In this document: piece by piece, positions 46,201 through 56,331 of the stretch
Layout: each line of letters begins with the position of its first letter
Position numbering within the stretch: position 1 is the stretch's first letter
Assembly (NCBI RefSeq): GCF_015706575.1
Contig: NW_024037072.1
Location: 5,027,001 to 5,091,000 of the forward strand
Direction: 5' to 3'
Length of the DNA: 64,000 nt
Origin: Patiria miniata
Taxonomy: Eukaryota > Echinodermata > Asteroidea > Valvatida > Asterinidae
The notes under the pieces: model-generated
Databases searched by the model: none
Told to the model about the DNA's origin: nothing
Seen by the model: the letters and a program-made list of their open reading frames with translations, nothing else
Program-made: the position numbers and the translations under genes

Positions 46201-49200
46201 TTCTGAACAACTTCCAGAAAATCTTCCTGCAAAGACGGCGTCAACATTGTTTACAACCGGATAACTCCATTGGGGGAAGATTCTGAGGAAGTTGTTGAGA
46301 ATCCTTCAACTGATACATGTACCTGATACATTGGTCCCATTGTGGATTTAAACCGCTCCGCAGGTTAGCCTGGATATTTCATGCAACAACTCCTCACTGA
46401 GCCATCCTGCCAAATTTATTCGTGTCTGTTTTTGGGATGCTACCGTAGTCTTGGGCCATAAGAGCCTGTGGCTTGGGATCATGGCAAAAGTTACGATGCT
46501 AGCAACATTAGCAATGCTGCAGACTTGGGCAGTCAGGGGATCACTGGTGTAAACACAACCGTAGTATTCTAAAAAGGACACTGGGGACACCCCTTCGCTT
46601 TCCATCGTCTTTGGTTTCAGGGCTGATCATTTGAATGCCAATTAATTATTATTCAAGCATAATTGATATTGTCAGAAGGAGGATTTCGGTCAACAAAGCA
46701 TTTACGATTAACTTTTTGCATAAAAATGCAAATTCTAAACAGATAGAATTCTAAAATCCAAACAAATAGCATCTCACTTTTTATGTACAACCACTGCATC
46801 AGAGTAATTTCATTGCAAAAGAAATGAGAAATTCATTATTCTCTTACAATTTTTCATGATAGACCTGCAGTGCTAGTAGAAGTGCCGTCATTGGACACTT
46901 TTGGACACATACATACATGTACATGTACATGTACATATATACTCCTGAGTGACCTTTCAACGTATACATGTACAACTCTGGCCTCCAAAGATTTTGGAAT
47001 TTTATTCAATCTGGGAAAAAAAGAACAACTTTTGTTAGTTTAATATTCAAATGTCGATATATTTGGCACGTTTGGCATTTGCCCAATAACCTTATTATCG
47101 ACTGCAATATTGAAACTCAACTATGAATTAGATATCTATGATCCGTTCTGATTCCAATAACTCCTCCAGTTATACTGGTTTCAGCTGTCAGTGAAATGCA
47201 CAGTTGCCTGAATGAATTCTGCAGGAAACAGATTAGAGAACCCCCATCCAGCGTATGGGTCGTAATGTCAGGTTTTCACAGTGTAATTAGATTGAGCCGA
47301 GTATGTTGAATGTTCCGGCTTCACCTGGTGATTGCAGAGTGGAGGAATGAACAGTCCAAATGACATGTAGACATATGTGGGTTATTAATGGTTGTATACA
47401 CATGCCATGGGTAAATATATTACTAGTAGTTTTGCACGTCGCTGACTTAAATTCTTAAAAAGCTCTCTATAGAGAGTGATGTCTGAGTGCTTGCGAGAAG
47501 ATATTGCTTGGTGGATTGGATCCAGAGACCTCCTGCTTTTTAGTGCAGACGTCTTTAACCACTGGACCACGGAGCTCACTATGGTCAGCTTGCCAGTTTG
47601 AATCTTGCAGTTGGTAATGCAAAAGGGAAAAAGCAAAAGGGAATAATAACATTGATATTGAAATGTACATCTCCATGGTGCAAATCATGATGAGGCCAAG
47701 TAAAAAAACTACCAGTTTATTTTCCCCGCCCACTTCCTTTTTCTAGCCTTGTTTTTTTTACATCTGCAATAATGTTTGCACATATATTGTCAATATATTG
47801 TCTTTTTATTTATTTTTAACAAAATTTTATCTACCGGTATGTAGAAAGGGTTAGCCACTCTTTTCGACACAATTTCAGCAAAAGAGTCGAGAAAGTGGAA
47901 GCCATCTTGCAAAATCTGCTATCTTAGAGGGGGGGGGGGAATAAATAAATAAACACACCCCTCCTTAATTGAAATGTAAAAAAAAAAAGAACGAGAAACT
48001 ATGTACACTTGTACATGTACATGAGTACCTGTACATTCATGTACCGGGTGTACATGTACAAAATCAATTTGGATTGCCAGCACTATGTACGTGCACATCA
48101 TGTATGTGATAAGTCAATTAAAAATGTTCGTGGTCATTGGCCGTTACTTTAATGGATCGATCAATTTTTAATTTAGTACAACACGTTGTATCGTTCATGT
48201 TATAATGAATGCATACATGTACCGGTACACACATTTGTGTGAATTCTGTTGTATACAGTTGATTGCATAAGTCAGTATAGGAATCATCCTGCATCTTTTT
48301 TGTATAATTTAATGTATGCAGAGCTGCTACACCAATTTGCCACATGTTTGTGAGTCCTTTACTGTTTGGACTCTAATAGTTGTATTATTTATGTTTGCAA
48401 GTATGTTCTCACAGGATTACAACAAATTAATACATTGTATACTACGCATAAACCAAAACTATGCATAAACTCCAATTCTCCCGTATTAGAGCATTTTGTG
48501 GGCCATAAACTCTCAAGTTTTCTTCATGTGGACAAAAATATCTCATTGGATTTGATATACAAATGTACCAGTTGGTAAAATTTCATTGTCCCTCTCCCCT
48601 CCCCCTCTGACCCCTCGCCTCTGGCCCCTCCCCTCTGACCCCTCCCCTCTGATCCCTTGCTTCTGGCCCCTCCCTTTCTGGCCCTTTCCCTGCAGTAATA
48701 ATATAATGAGTTGATAATGGACGAGATGTTTCATTTTGTTTCTCCCCTCTCAGTGTCGCGCTTGCAATCTACTACCACATCAAGAACAGGGAATCAGACA
48801 GACAGATGGATATATTTGATGAGAAGCTACATCAGCTTACGGTAAAAAATAGTTCCAAATAAAAAGCTGTGTTTCTGGAGGGGGGGGGGGCTTTTTTTAT
48901 ATACAGTGAAACACTGCTATAATGAACACCGCTATAACACACATTTGGCTATAACGAACATCCCCTTTGACTCCCAAAATAGTAAATTATATTATAATGC
49001 ACAATTACTATAACGAACAACCACTTTAAGGAACATATTTGGTGGACCCTATTGTGTTCATTGAAGTGGCGTTGTACTGTTTTTGTGGACATTGCCTTTA
49101 TATCTAGGTTTCAGTTCACATTGGCATTTTCATTTCATTTTTCTGCCATGTATTATATGTTGGAAAGCGTGGTCATCTGAAAATTCTTACATGAGTCTTG

Positions 49201-52200
49201 CTTTATCAAATATAAAACTTTTCAGATTTTAATCTGAAATCAGATTTTTTAAAATTTTCCAATGAAATTTCAGATTTTTTAATGATCCCACAAAATTTTA
49301 TCTTCATTATAATTTCCAAGAAAAGTTGGTAAAAATGGCACGTAAAAATTTACACAAGTGTGAAACACCTAGACCAATGCTGATCAGATCCTTTTCTGGC
49401 TGGAGAAAAGGTTAAATACTGACCTATGACATTGATGCGCTGTGCTGCACTGTGCGATGCTGTAGCAGCTCGGACCTAAGGTCCAATTTCAGATTTTTTT
49501 TGCTAAGGCCAGTTTCATCTCTGCTTTATACATTGTGGGAGAATGCAAAGCAACAAGTGAAAACGGATGTATGGATTTTTATCTTCAAGCAAACTTGAAT
49601 CCTTGATCCTAATTGGTCGATCCGTGGCAACAAATGGTGCTACATTATCCCATATATGTACAAGGGTCCAAACCGTACTTCGCTTATCGCACTTTTCCAA
49701 GATGCATTCGCCATTCCCGCAGCAGGCACGTGTAATAGGTTAACTGCGTGCCTGTTCCATCTATACTGTGCGTCAAGTTTGCTTGAAGATGAATTCGTTG
49801 TCCCACTCGTGCTTGTGGAACATGGAAAATATAGTGCGTCTGCGTCCGACATACCACTCGGCCTTTAGCCTCATGGCATGTGGGAAAAAAACCGAATGCA
49901 TTACATTATTCCATTATCCACCCGCACTCGTTTGGTAATTAATAATGGATTACTTAATCCCAAACCTAACCTACATCTTTCCCGACGTTATGTACATGTC
50001 AATAATTGACAAATCGTTAAATCCAGTGACTCACAACAGTATCAATTGTAGTAGTGTGCTTTTACTTATTTTTACTGACAGTTTCATGGGAACCACCATC
50101 TTTGTGGTCATGTGGCAATCTTAAGGAGCATTAGAATACAAAAAAGTCCCATCATCCTCAGGCTATGGTTGCATGACAGGATGTATGATTTATTTAGCCC
50201 ATGTTATGAAAGGCCTTACCAGGTGACCACAACGCGTAATATCTTTGATTCTCTGTAATCTATAGAAAGATCCTGTGCCAGACGACTACTTCAAAACCAA
50301 CCCAGAACACAAGCACATCTACAGATTTATCCGCATGCTGTTCAACGCGGCACAGCTGACTGCAGAGTGTGCTATTGTCACATTAGTAAGAGCTTTTTTA
50401 TTTAAACATTTGCACATTTTAATATTGACTTTTGCCCTTTTGCAATGCAATTTTATGCATACTGTATTGTGGGTAAAAAAAGTCACCGAACTTGCTCGGC
50501 AGAAATCAAACTCACAACCCCTTGCTTACAAGCTACTACAACTAATGGTTCCTCACATATTTAAAGCTATAGTCCATCATTTGCAGCCATCCGAAAAAGT
50601 AACTGGCGTATTATTGTTGAAAAACATACTGGTTGAAAGATAGTAAGTAGACTAAACTCCCTGTTAAATTAATCTTTCTGGCAAGCTATCATTTTGAAGT
50701 AATCAACGAAAGAAGGCCTTTCCAACGGTGCGTCTTAAGACGCACCGTAGAAAATTTTAAATTAGTAGTTCGTTTTGTTATTCAGCGCAGCTAACGCAAG
50801 CATTGAAACGACGCACACGCGCGCGTGGTTGCTATAATTCGTCGGATCAGTGCACGATGTCGCGTATAGCTGCAATTCAAAACAATTCAAAACATGATTC
50901 AGCAACTTTGGATTTGAAATTGAGATCCTAGAATGTTGTTTTTCTCGGAATATACAGCTGAAGCTGAGCTGAAACTTCATCAGGTTAGTTGTTCAGTATC
51001 CTTCATTAGATTTTGAACACTTTTGTTGCTTCAAACGAACAAAATGCACAAATTACAAATGATGGACTATATATCTTTAAAAGGTGTATGACATTGTCCC
51101 TAGACTCCATTGCAGACACAGATAGGGGTGTGCATTTACGGGTAGTACGGGAACTGGGTACCCGATTGAAAAAAAAACATGGGTACCCGTAAAAGAAACC
51201 CAACCCCAAAATTCAAATTTCGGAAGTTGCTGTTCAGATTGTTCATAAAGGTTAGTACAACAATACTACCGAGTCGGTGTGTCGATGCAGCAAGATTCGA
51301 GTGAGTACATTAAGCAAACTGCAACATTCGCAAGCATCATAAACGTGAAATATGTGTTGTTTTCCAACGTGGCCTGGTCTATATTTTGAAAATTCCTTAC
51401 AAATGACATTCAACCTTGACATTCAAACCTTTCTTTTTCATCTTCTGAGCAGAAGTAATTTGTAAAGTTGGTTTCGAGTACCCGATCTCATAATCTGGAA
51501 CCGGTTTCTAACATCATCGGTCGGGTACTCGGGAACCCTGTTCCAACGCGCAACCCTAGACACAGACAATCTCAACTATTGAGGGCAATATTATTGTATT
51601 TCCAAAGAAAAAAAGTTTTTTATCAAATAAAAACCACGACAATTTCTTTCCTTTATACATCATGGTTTATTGTATTTACTCTTGACATGCAGGTCTATCT
51701 AGAGAGATTATTAACCTACGCTGAGATTGACATCACCCCAGCCAACTGGAAGCGAATGGTCCTAGGTGCCATACTCCTAGCGTCCAAGGTGTGGGACGAC
51801 CAGGCCGTCTGGAACGTAGACTACTGCCAGATCATGAAAGACCTCACTGTTGATGATATGTGAGTGGCTATCAGCAATTTATTCCTACCAGTCTTGCAGT
51901 TCAGTTCTTTTCTGAGTTCTCCGAGTTACTGAGAGAAAAAAGATTTAACCTGAGATGGTTGACCATATGGTCTGAGAACCTGTTCTTCTCTGGTTAGGAT
52001 TCTGTGAATTTGGACAAAATGCTTTTTGCTGAAAATTCAAGGAATTTGCAAAAATCTGACTGAAAACCTGATCTGAAACGGGATTTGAATATCGGCAACC
52101 TCTGTTACTACCGTAACACTGCTCCTCTTAGCTATTGACGGTGTTGTAGTAGAGTCCATCACAAGTCCGTCACAAGCCCATCACAAGTCCATCACATATC

Positions 52201-54497
52201 CATCACAAGCCTATCACAACCCCGTCACAAGTCCATCACAAGCCCATCACATGCCCGCCACAAGCCCATCATAAGTCCATCACTTATCCATCACAAGCTC
52301 ATCACAAGTCCATCACAAGCCCATCACATGCCCACCACAAGCCCATCACAAGCCCATCACAAGTCCATGACAAGCCCATCATAAGTCCATCACTTATCCA
52401 TCACAAGCTCATCACATGCCCACCACAAGCCCATCACAAGCCCATCACAAGTCCATCACAAGCCCATCGCATGCCCACCACAAGCCCATCACAAGTCCTC
52501 ACTAGTCCATCACAAGTCCATCACAAGTCCCTCACAAGTCCATCACAACCCCATCACAAGTCCTCACCAGTCCATCACCAGTCCATCACAAGCCCATCAC
52601 AAGTCCATCACAACCCCATCACAAGTCCTCACCAGTCCATCACCAGTCCATCACAAGCCCATCACAAGTCCATCACAACCCCATCACAAGTTCTCCAGTC
52701 TCAAGTCAAGTCACAAGCTATTCAAAGTAGCTGCATTCCTTTGTTATTGTTCATCCCCTGTTACTTACGACAGGACTTGCGATAGGACTAGTGATTTACT
52801 TTTGACCAGACTTGTGATGCACTGGACTACAGCACTGCCTATTAATGCCTATATCTGCATCCTCACAATGTGTCAGTGTCTGCTCAAGAGCCTCTGTTTA
52901 ATTTCTCTTTGATAGGAATGAGCTTGAGAGACAGTTCTTGGAGATGTTGCAGTTCAACATCAACGTTCCCTCCAGCGTCTACGCTAAGTACTATTTTGAC
53001 CTCCGTGCCCTGGCTGATGCCTATGAAATCTCCTTCCCTTCCTCACCGCTCAGCAGAGAAAGAGCCCAAACATTGGAGGTACTACAAACATTCATTTGTC
53101 CAATATTTTCGTATTCTTTTTTTGGGGGGGGGGGGAGGCAAATATCAAGTGGAGGAAAATGGGACAGTGATCAAACTGATTGTAATAACAGCAACTGTGA
53201 GAAAACCATCGCTGATTCTTGGGAACATTTGCTGTTTTGTTTTACTCTTAAAGGGTCCATCAAGTGAATTTTTCTTTAGGAACATATTTTGTGCAACTTT
53301 CTACTACTCGTACATGCATGAAGACTACATGTATTTGACTTGTCTTTGCTTTACTGCTATGTACTGACACAACAACCAATCACCAAGAAAAGAACGACGG
53401 CGAAATATCCAAAATTCTGGCACATTTTGGTGCTAAAATAGCTGTAACATTGAGGTTTCTGCCTCAAATACATGTATGTATAATCAACCTTTTCATAATT
53501 TGAAATGTCAGTTATGCAAAGTTTGTCAATTACCCGCTTTGAACATTTTGATTCATGGTTTTCCTTTTCTCTTAAAATCTTAGAAAGAAACAATACATGT
53601 TGTTAATACTAGTGGATTCCCCCCCCCCATGTCCCCATTATGAAAACTACAACAGAATATGCACTCATCTTTCCCATAGAACTACAACTATTAGTTGCAT
53701 ATTTCCCTAGATTCGTTCACTGAGAGTTCATACAATACAATGTTAGGAGAAAACAGGAGAAAAACCCACAATACCCTGCGATCTACCCGCCGTAATCGGC
53801 CTCTTTCTCCCTAGCAGCATTTAAAGTAAAAACTTGATGTTTTACACTGGTTTTCCAGTGACATATATCCTGCTTTGTGGCAGTTGTGTAAGATTGTTGA
53901 GTTATGATCAAGGTTTACAAAATCTTGGCTTAATTTCAAGATGTGGGATAATGGGTTCCGCTTCAAGATTTTAGTCTCCTTCAGTCACAGTTTCAGACCA
54001 GTTGTATCACTCTAGGGTGGCGTGGGTGGCTAGTGCATAAAGCGCTCGCCTCTCACCAATGTGGCCCGGGTCCCATTCCCGGCTCGGACCATATGTGAGT
54101 AGAGTTGTTCGTTGATTCTCTTCTGTGCCATGAGGGTTCTTCTCTGGGCTCTGCGGCTTTCCTCCCTCCGCAAAAAAAATCCGATCTCTGGCTGTGCTCC
54201 GTTGTCAGGCATGGGACGTATGGCGGCTGCCTAAGGCGCCTTGCATGCCTTCGGCTCAACCACGTTATAATCACGCCCTGTGCAAATTAATCTGGTCCTC
54301 TGAAAATGTCACAACGTTTAGCTAGGAATGTGCATTGTCTAACATTTCCTGTTCATTATTCTCATCCCTCACTCCAGGCCATCACAAGGCTTTGCGAGGA
54401 GAAGACGCGAGACCAAACCTACCAGGAGCTGAAGCGTTCCTCCAGCGTGGACGGCATTCACTTAGGCCCCAAATTCACGGCGGCTATCATCTCATGA
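37233..54497 (+). CDS. CCNY: Cyclin-Y
   Basis: Cyclin-Y binds and activates CDK14/CDK16-type kinases, recruits them to the plasma membrane and acts in Wnt co-receptor phosphorylation. Coding exons are 37233-37431, 43018-43086, 44563-44725, 48754-48841, 50266-50385, 51693-51859, 52916-53078 and 54378-54497, 362 residues (human about 341). It starts MGNC, with G2 for myristoylation and C4 and C7 as possible palmitoylation sites. NLQHISDRE is conserved. The cyclin box runs from about 180 to 315 and includes [33 protein letters not shown] and [11 protein letters not shown]-like [25 protein letters not shown] (120-133) and KRSSS (342-346) match the 14-3-3/phosphorylation sites of the human protein. 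Intron 1 is 5.6 kb and rich in mobile elements. The frame upstream of the ATG is open but has no other ATG. Confidence 0.93.
37522..37785. mobile_element. Foldback element with an internal direct duplication
   Basis: ACCATGTGCGAATAATTTC pairs with GAAATTATTCGCACATGGT, and the arms continue through GAACCAGAGGTATAAAC and its complement. The left arm carries its inner 59 bases twice (37565-37620 and 37622-37678). The 13-mer CAGATTGTCTCTT flanks at a distance (37450-37462 and 37811-37823). It lies in cyclin-Y intron 1. Confidence 0.75.
37895..38085. repeat. Dispersed repeat of the CACAAGTCC family
   Basis: It contains TCAGTCACAAGTCACC, CCAGTCTCAAGTCAAG, CAAGCTATTC, a GTCATTGTTTATATCC stretch, TGTTACTTGTGA and ACTACTTGTGAT. 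Order matches 23630-23765 and 52690-52825. It lies in cyclin-Y intron 1. Confidence 0.55.
39131..39783. mobile_element. TTAA-flanked element with CCCTAA ends and CCTCAATCCTCC repeats
   Basis: It starts TTAACCCTAACCCC, with two further CTAGGCCCTTTACCCTAACC-like units, and ends GGTTAGGGTTTAA. The interior is built of diverged CCTCAATCCTCCAAAATC repeats, partly in blocks of about 110-130 bases. The end reads GGAGGATTGAGGAAGG, the inverse. Related copies are at 42318-42405 and 44832-45242. TTAA target sites suggest Kolobok or piggyBac type. No transposase is present. Confidence 0.65.
40809..41372. mobile_element. hAT-like non-autonomous element with 8-bp duplication
   Basis: TAGAATGA flanks it exactly (40801-40808, 41373-41380). 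Ends are GGCTGCCGAATA and GCATAGCCC. The interior has repeated ACCGAATATTCGGTCAT motifs and a tandem duplication of about 105 bases carrying AACTATTTGAAAAATGTGAG twice. It lies in cyclin-Y intron 1. Confidence 0.65.
42318..42405. mobile_element. Small fragment of the CCTCAATCCTCC element
   Basis: CCTCAATCCTCCGAAATCC is followed by CTGCCTGG, then TTTTGGAGGATTGAGGAGGG. This is an inverted pair like the end of the element at 39131-39783. The TTAA ends are not recognisable. It lies in cyclin-Y intron 1. Confidence 0.55.
43120..43635. mobile_element. TTAA-flanked MITE with internal hairpin
   Basis: TTAA flanks both ends (43116-43119, 43636-43639). Ends are AGGGAAGATACAACATTTGC and GCAAATGTTGTACATTCCCT. 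A hairpin CCAACGCTGGTC/GACCAGCGTTGG lies at about 43271-43299. Related copies occupy 58250-58920. It begins 30 bases after the cyclin-Y exon 2 donor. Confidence 0.75.
43655..43775 (-). mobile_element. LINE 3' end fragment
   Basis: On the minus strand, CATGTATGCAGGGCCCCAAG, GGGCATACAGCGTACCCTG and an AATAAA-type repeat tail resemble the 3' ends of jockey/L2-like LINEs. A 152-codon minus-strand frame at 43812-44270 could be more of the element, but its protein is not recognisable. It lies in cyclin-Y intron 2. Confidence 0.4.
44832..45242. mobile_element. Second TTAA-flanked CCCTAA-ended element
   Basis: TTAA at 44832-44835 and 45239-45242 flanks CCCTAACCTTCCAAAATCC and a right end GCGAGTTAGGG. 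The interior has inverse GGAGGATT(TT)G.AGGATTGAGG repeats. It lies in cyclin-Y intron 3, about 100 bases after exon 3. Confidence 0.7.
46055..46145 (-). repeat. Degenerate tRNA-like fragment
   Basis: AAATTGACTGAAGCGGGATT followed by TGGACCTATGACC resembles the outer part of the pair at 5275-5590 (AAATTGACTGGACTGGGG). The tRNA-like part is strongly diverged. It lies in cyclin-Y intron 3. Confidence 0.35.
46178..46292. repeat. Small imperfect foldback
   Basis: GGATTCTGAACAACTTCC and AAATCTTCC pair with GGAAGATTCTGAGGAAG and TTGTTGAGAATCC. The arms are about 32 bases with several mismatches. It lies in cyclin-Y intron 3. No flanking duplication is visible. Confidence 0.5.
47500..47582 (-). mobile_element. 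tRNA-like element, copy 2 of the AGCTC family
   Basis: On the minus strand, GAGCTCCGTGGTCCAGTGGT, ACGTCTGCACTA, AGCAGGAGGT and TGGATCCAATCC follow the same order as 8402-8490. Pol III box matches are weaker here. It lies in cyclin-Y intron 3. Confidence 0.55.
48904..49079. mobile_element. pogo/mariner-like MITE
   Basis: CAGTGAAACACTGCTATAAT after TA, and TGTTCATTGAAGTGGCGTTG before TACTG, resemble the common CAGTGGAACCCCGCTATAACG-type ends of pogo-like MITEs. Internal CTATAACGAAC motifs recur. The right TA is eroded. It lies in cyclin-Y intron 4, about 60 bases after exon 4. Confidence 0.6.
49581..49790. repeat. Foldback element in cyclin-Y intron 4
   Basis: ATCTTCAAGCAAACTTGA pairs exactly with TCAAGTTTGCTTGAAGAT about 210 bases apart. 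A second inverted pair, CAGGCACG and CGTGCCTG, lies inside near the right arm. No target duplication was found. Confidence 0.6.
50725..50748. repeat. Perfect 24-bp palindrome
   Basis: ACGGTGCGTCTT is followed directly by its reverse complement. The flanks TTTCCA and AGAAAATTT resemble those of the hairpins at 43271 and 58556, so it may be the heart of a related decayed element. It lies in cyclin-Y intron 5. Confidence 0.7.
52141..52825. repeat. 11-bp minisatellite attached to a dispersed repeat
   Basis: About fifty units of CATCACAAGTC/CATCACAAGCC with variants (CACATGCCC, CCTCACCAG) fill 52155-52690. The array then passes into CAGTCTCAAGTCAAG, TTGTTATTGTTCATCCCC, TGTTACTTACGA and inverted GGACTTGCGA/GACTTGTGAT motifs. 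It lies in cyclin-Y intron 6 and ends about 90 bases before exon 7. The proline/serine/histidine-rich frame over it is an artefact. Confidence 0.9.
54015..54296 (+). mobile_element. tRNA-derived SINE, copy 2 of the GGGTGGC family
   Basis: GGGTGGCGTGGGTGGCTAGT, AAAGCGCTCGCCTCTCACCA, TATGTGAGTAGAGTTGT, CTTTCCTCCCTCCGCAAAA and CTGTGCTCCGTTGTCA match 6921-7275 along its length. The B box (GGGTCCCATTCCC) is altered and the ATT tail is missing. It lies in cyclin-Y intron 7, ending about 80 bases before exon 8. Confidence 0.8.
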
Positions 54498-56331
54498 CAC
54501 CTGCCTCCTAGAATCTCACCCGTCTGGGTTCGAACCAGGGACATATCAAAGTGCAAGTATCTGAACAAAAACATCAAGTGTTGTTTTTGTTTAACCAGTT
54601 AAAAAGTGTTGCAGAGCCCTTTTGCTGTGTTGAAGGCAACGAGGGAAGTATAAACACGTCGATGTAATATTTATCTTGCCAGGTCGATGTTGAATCGAAC
54701 CGGGGACAAATGTATGCAAGTTAAGATGCTTGCGATGGATTGGGAGATTTGGCGCCGCTCCGCTTCTGAACCCAACTATTTTCTTGCCAGTAAACCCTCA
54801 TGTGTTTACACATTCTCACTTCCCTTGTATACGTCAAGGACGTCAAATCGTGTCAAGTGGAGCACTGTTCCCTCATGGATGACTGAGTCCCAGGCCGATG
54901 TCATCAAACTGCTAAGGATGCCAGTTCAATGTTCTAGGTGGTTGTACTTTAGCTGCTTCCAGCTGGGCAGGAACTTCTGCTTCAATAGCACAGGCATATT
55001 GGGGATCATCTCTTATTAGTGCCCCGTTTAAGGTCTGGTCACAAGTCCTTTGTAGTTACCAATTTTCATGTTAGTCAGCTGTTCGGTGGGACAACCTGTG
55101 AATGGAGTCATTATTATTATTACTTTCTGGTACTGAAACCAAGGATTCCTCAAAAGCGCCCTTGGCGCTGTCGCTCATAAGCCTTAAGAAACCTGTAGAG
55201 AGAAGACAATGAGAAGAAGTGACAGTTTTATAGAGGTGGGAGGAAAAGCCCAGAAGAATATTCTGGGGAAAACTCACGGAGTCAGGCAGGGACTGAAAAC
55301 CCAATCCACATATTGATCCAGGCGGGATTCGAACCCGGGTCATAGCTGTGGAAGGCGAGGAAAGTACCGCTACACCAACCTGACTCCCCTTATAGATTCC
55401 ATAGATCTTCTCAGCCACATCGTCCATTTCAGCCACCTGACATTTTTCAGAGCAATTATATGTCCTGATCGTATGATGCCAAAGTACCATGTGACCATCC
55501 GGTTTCCCCTTGATTGGTTACCATTGCAGTAGGCATGTTTGGTTAGCAAGCGCATCCTGCGTTGTTAACTAGACAGTAGTGCTTATTTTTCGCATAAAAT
55601 AACTACAAATTCTTTATCAAATGGCAGAATTGTCTCTACAAGTACAGTGTACGGTTGTCCTAATCGTGCCAACCCAGCACCGGATGTTGGCTATTTTTCT
55701 CACAGGTTTTGTAATCCATCACAGCTTTGCAGGCTTGTCTACCTACTGTGCGCGGAGTTTTACATGTACAATCTTAGCCTACTACAATAGCAAAGATCAC
55801 TTTCCGAAGTCTGGATTTAGGATGGGTCGTGTGGGTGAGAGAGAGAGAGCCCTCTCTGGCAACTTACCCACTGTAGTCTCCTGTCCAGGGAGTGAAATTA
55901 TATGCCCCTCAAAAAATGCTCAGACAAAAAGACCTAGCAAAATCAATGTTGAGCTGTCATACAAGCGTTAAGAATGCACTGACAGTCCAAAACGGTACAT
56001 GGTAAAAATTTGGTAAATGTCCGAGGTTCGACTGTAGTTTCCCCTTGTGCCTGTGTACTGTGGTCATCTCTTCAGCTGTCTGTTTTGTCCACCTGTGTGC
56101 AGAGTCCAGCTGTCTATTGTGGCAACTTGTCAATTGCAGCCAGCTTTTTGTAACCCTTATGATTACATCTGCTTTGTCTTTTCCCCGACTGCTTATGTCC
56201 AAATATCATCCCCTCGTGCGCTCACATATTAAGACTGTAAAGTACATGTATTGTGTAAAATATATCCATAATCCCAAATCAATTCTTTATGTTCTGCTGG
56301 ATGTCAGCAATCAATGAAAAATATCAATAAA
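54498..56331 (+). other. Probable cyclin-Y 3' untranslated region
   Basis: The sequence after the stop codon has no coding signal. An AATAAA lies at 56326-56331, and another at 59242-59247 would allow a 4.7-kb UTR. A reverse SINE is embedded at 55109-55390. The actual end cannot be fixed from the sequence alone. Confidence 0.4.
55109..55390 (-). mobile_element. tRNA-derived SINE, reverse orientation
   Basis: On the minus strand, GTCAGGTTGGTGTAGCGGTA (A box), GACCCGGGTTCGAATCCCGC (B box), TGGATTGGGTTTTCAGTCCC and GTGAGTTTTCCCCAGAATAT are followed by a tail with GCGCCAAGGGCGC and an ATT repeat at the left edge. It appears complete. Confidence 0.75.

Noticed and set aside
52141-52700. CRISPR-like regular repeats
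   Set aside because: Units are contiguous 11-mers without spacers, in an animal intron.
52471-52785. 104-codon frame rich in S, P, H and Q
   Set aside because: It is the 11-bp minisatellite in a cyclin-Y intron and has no coding context.
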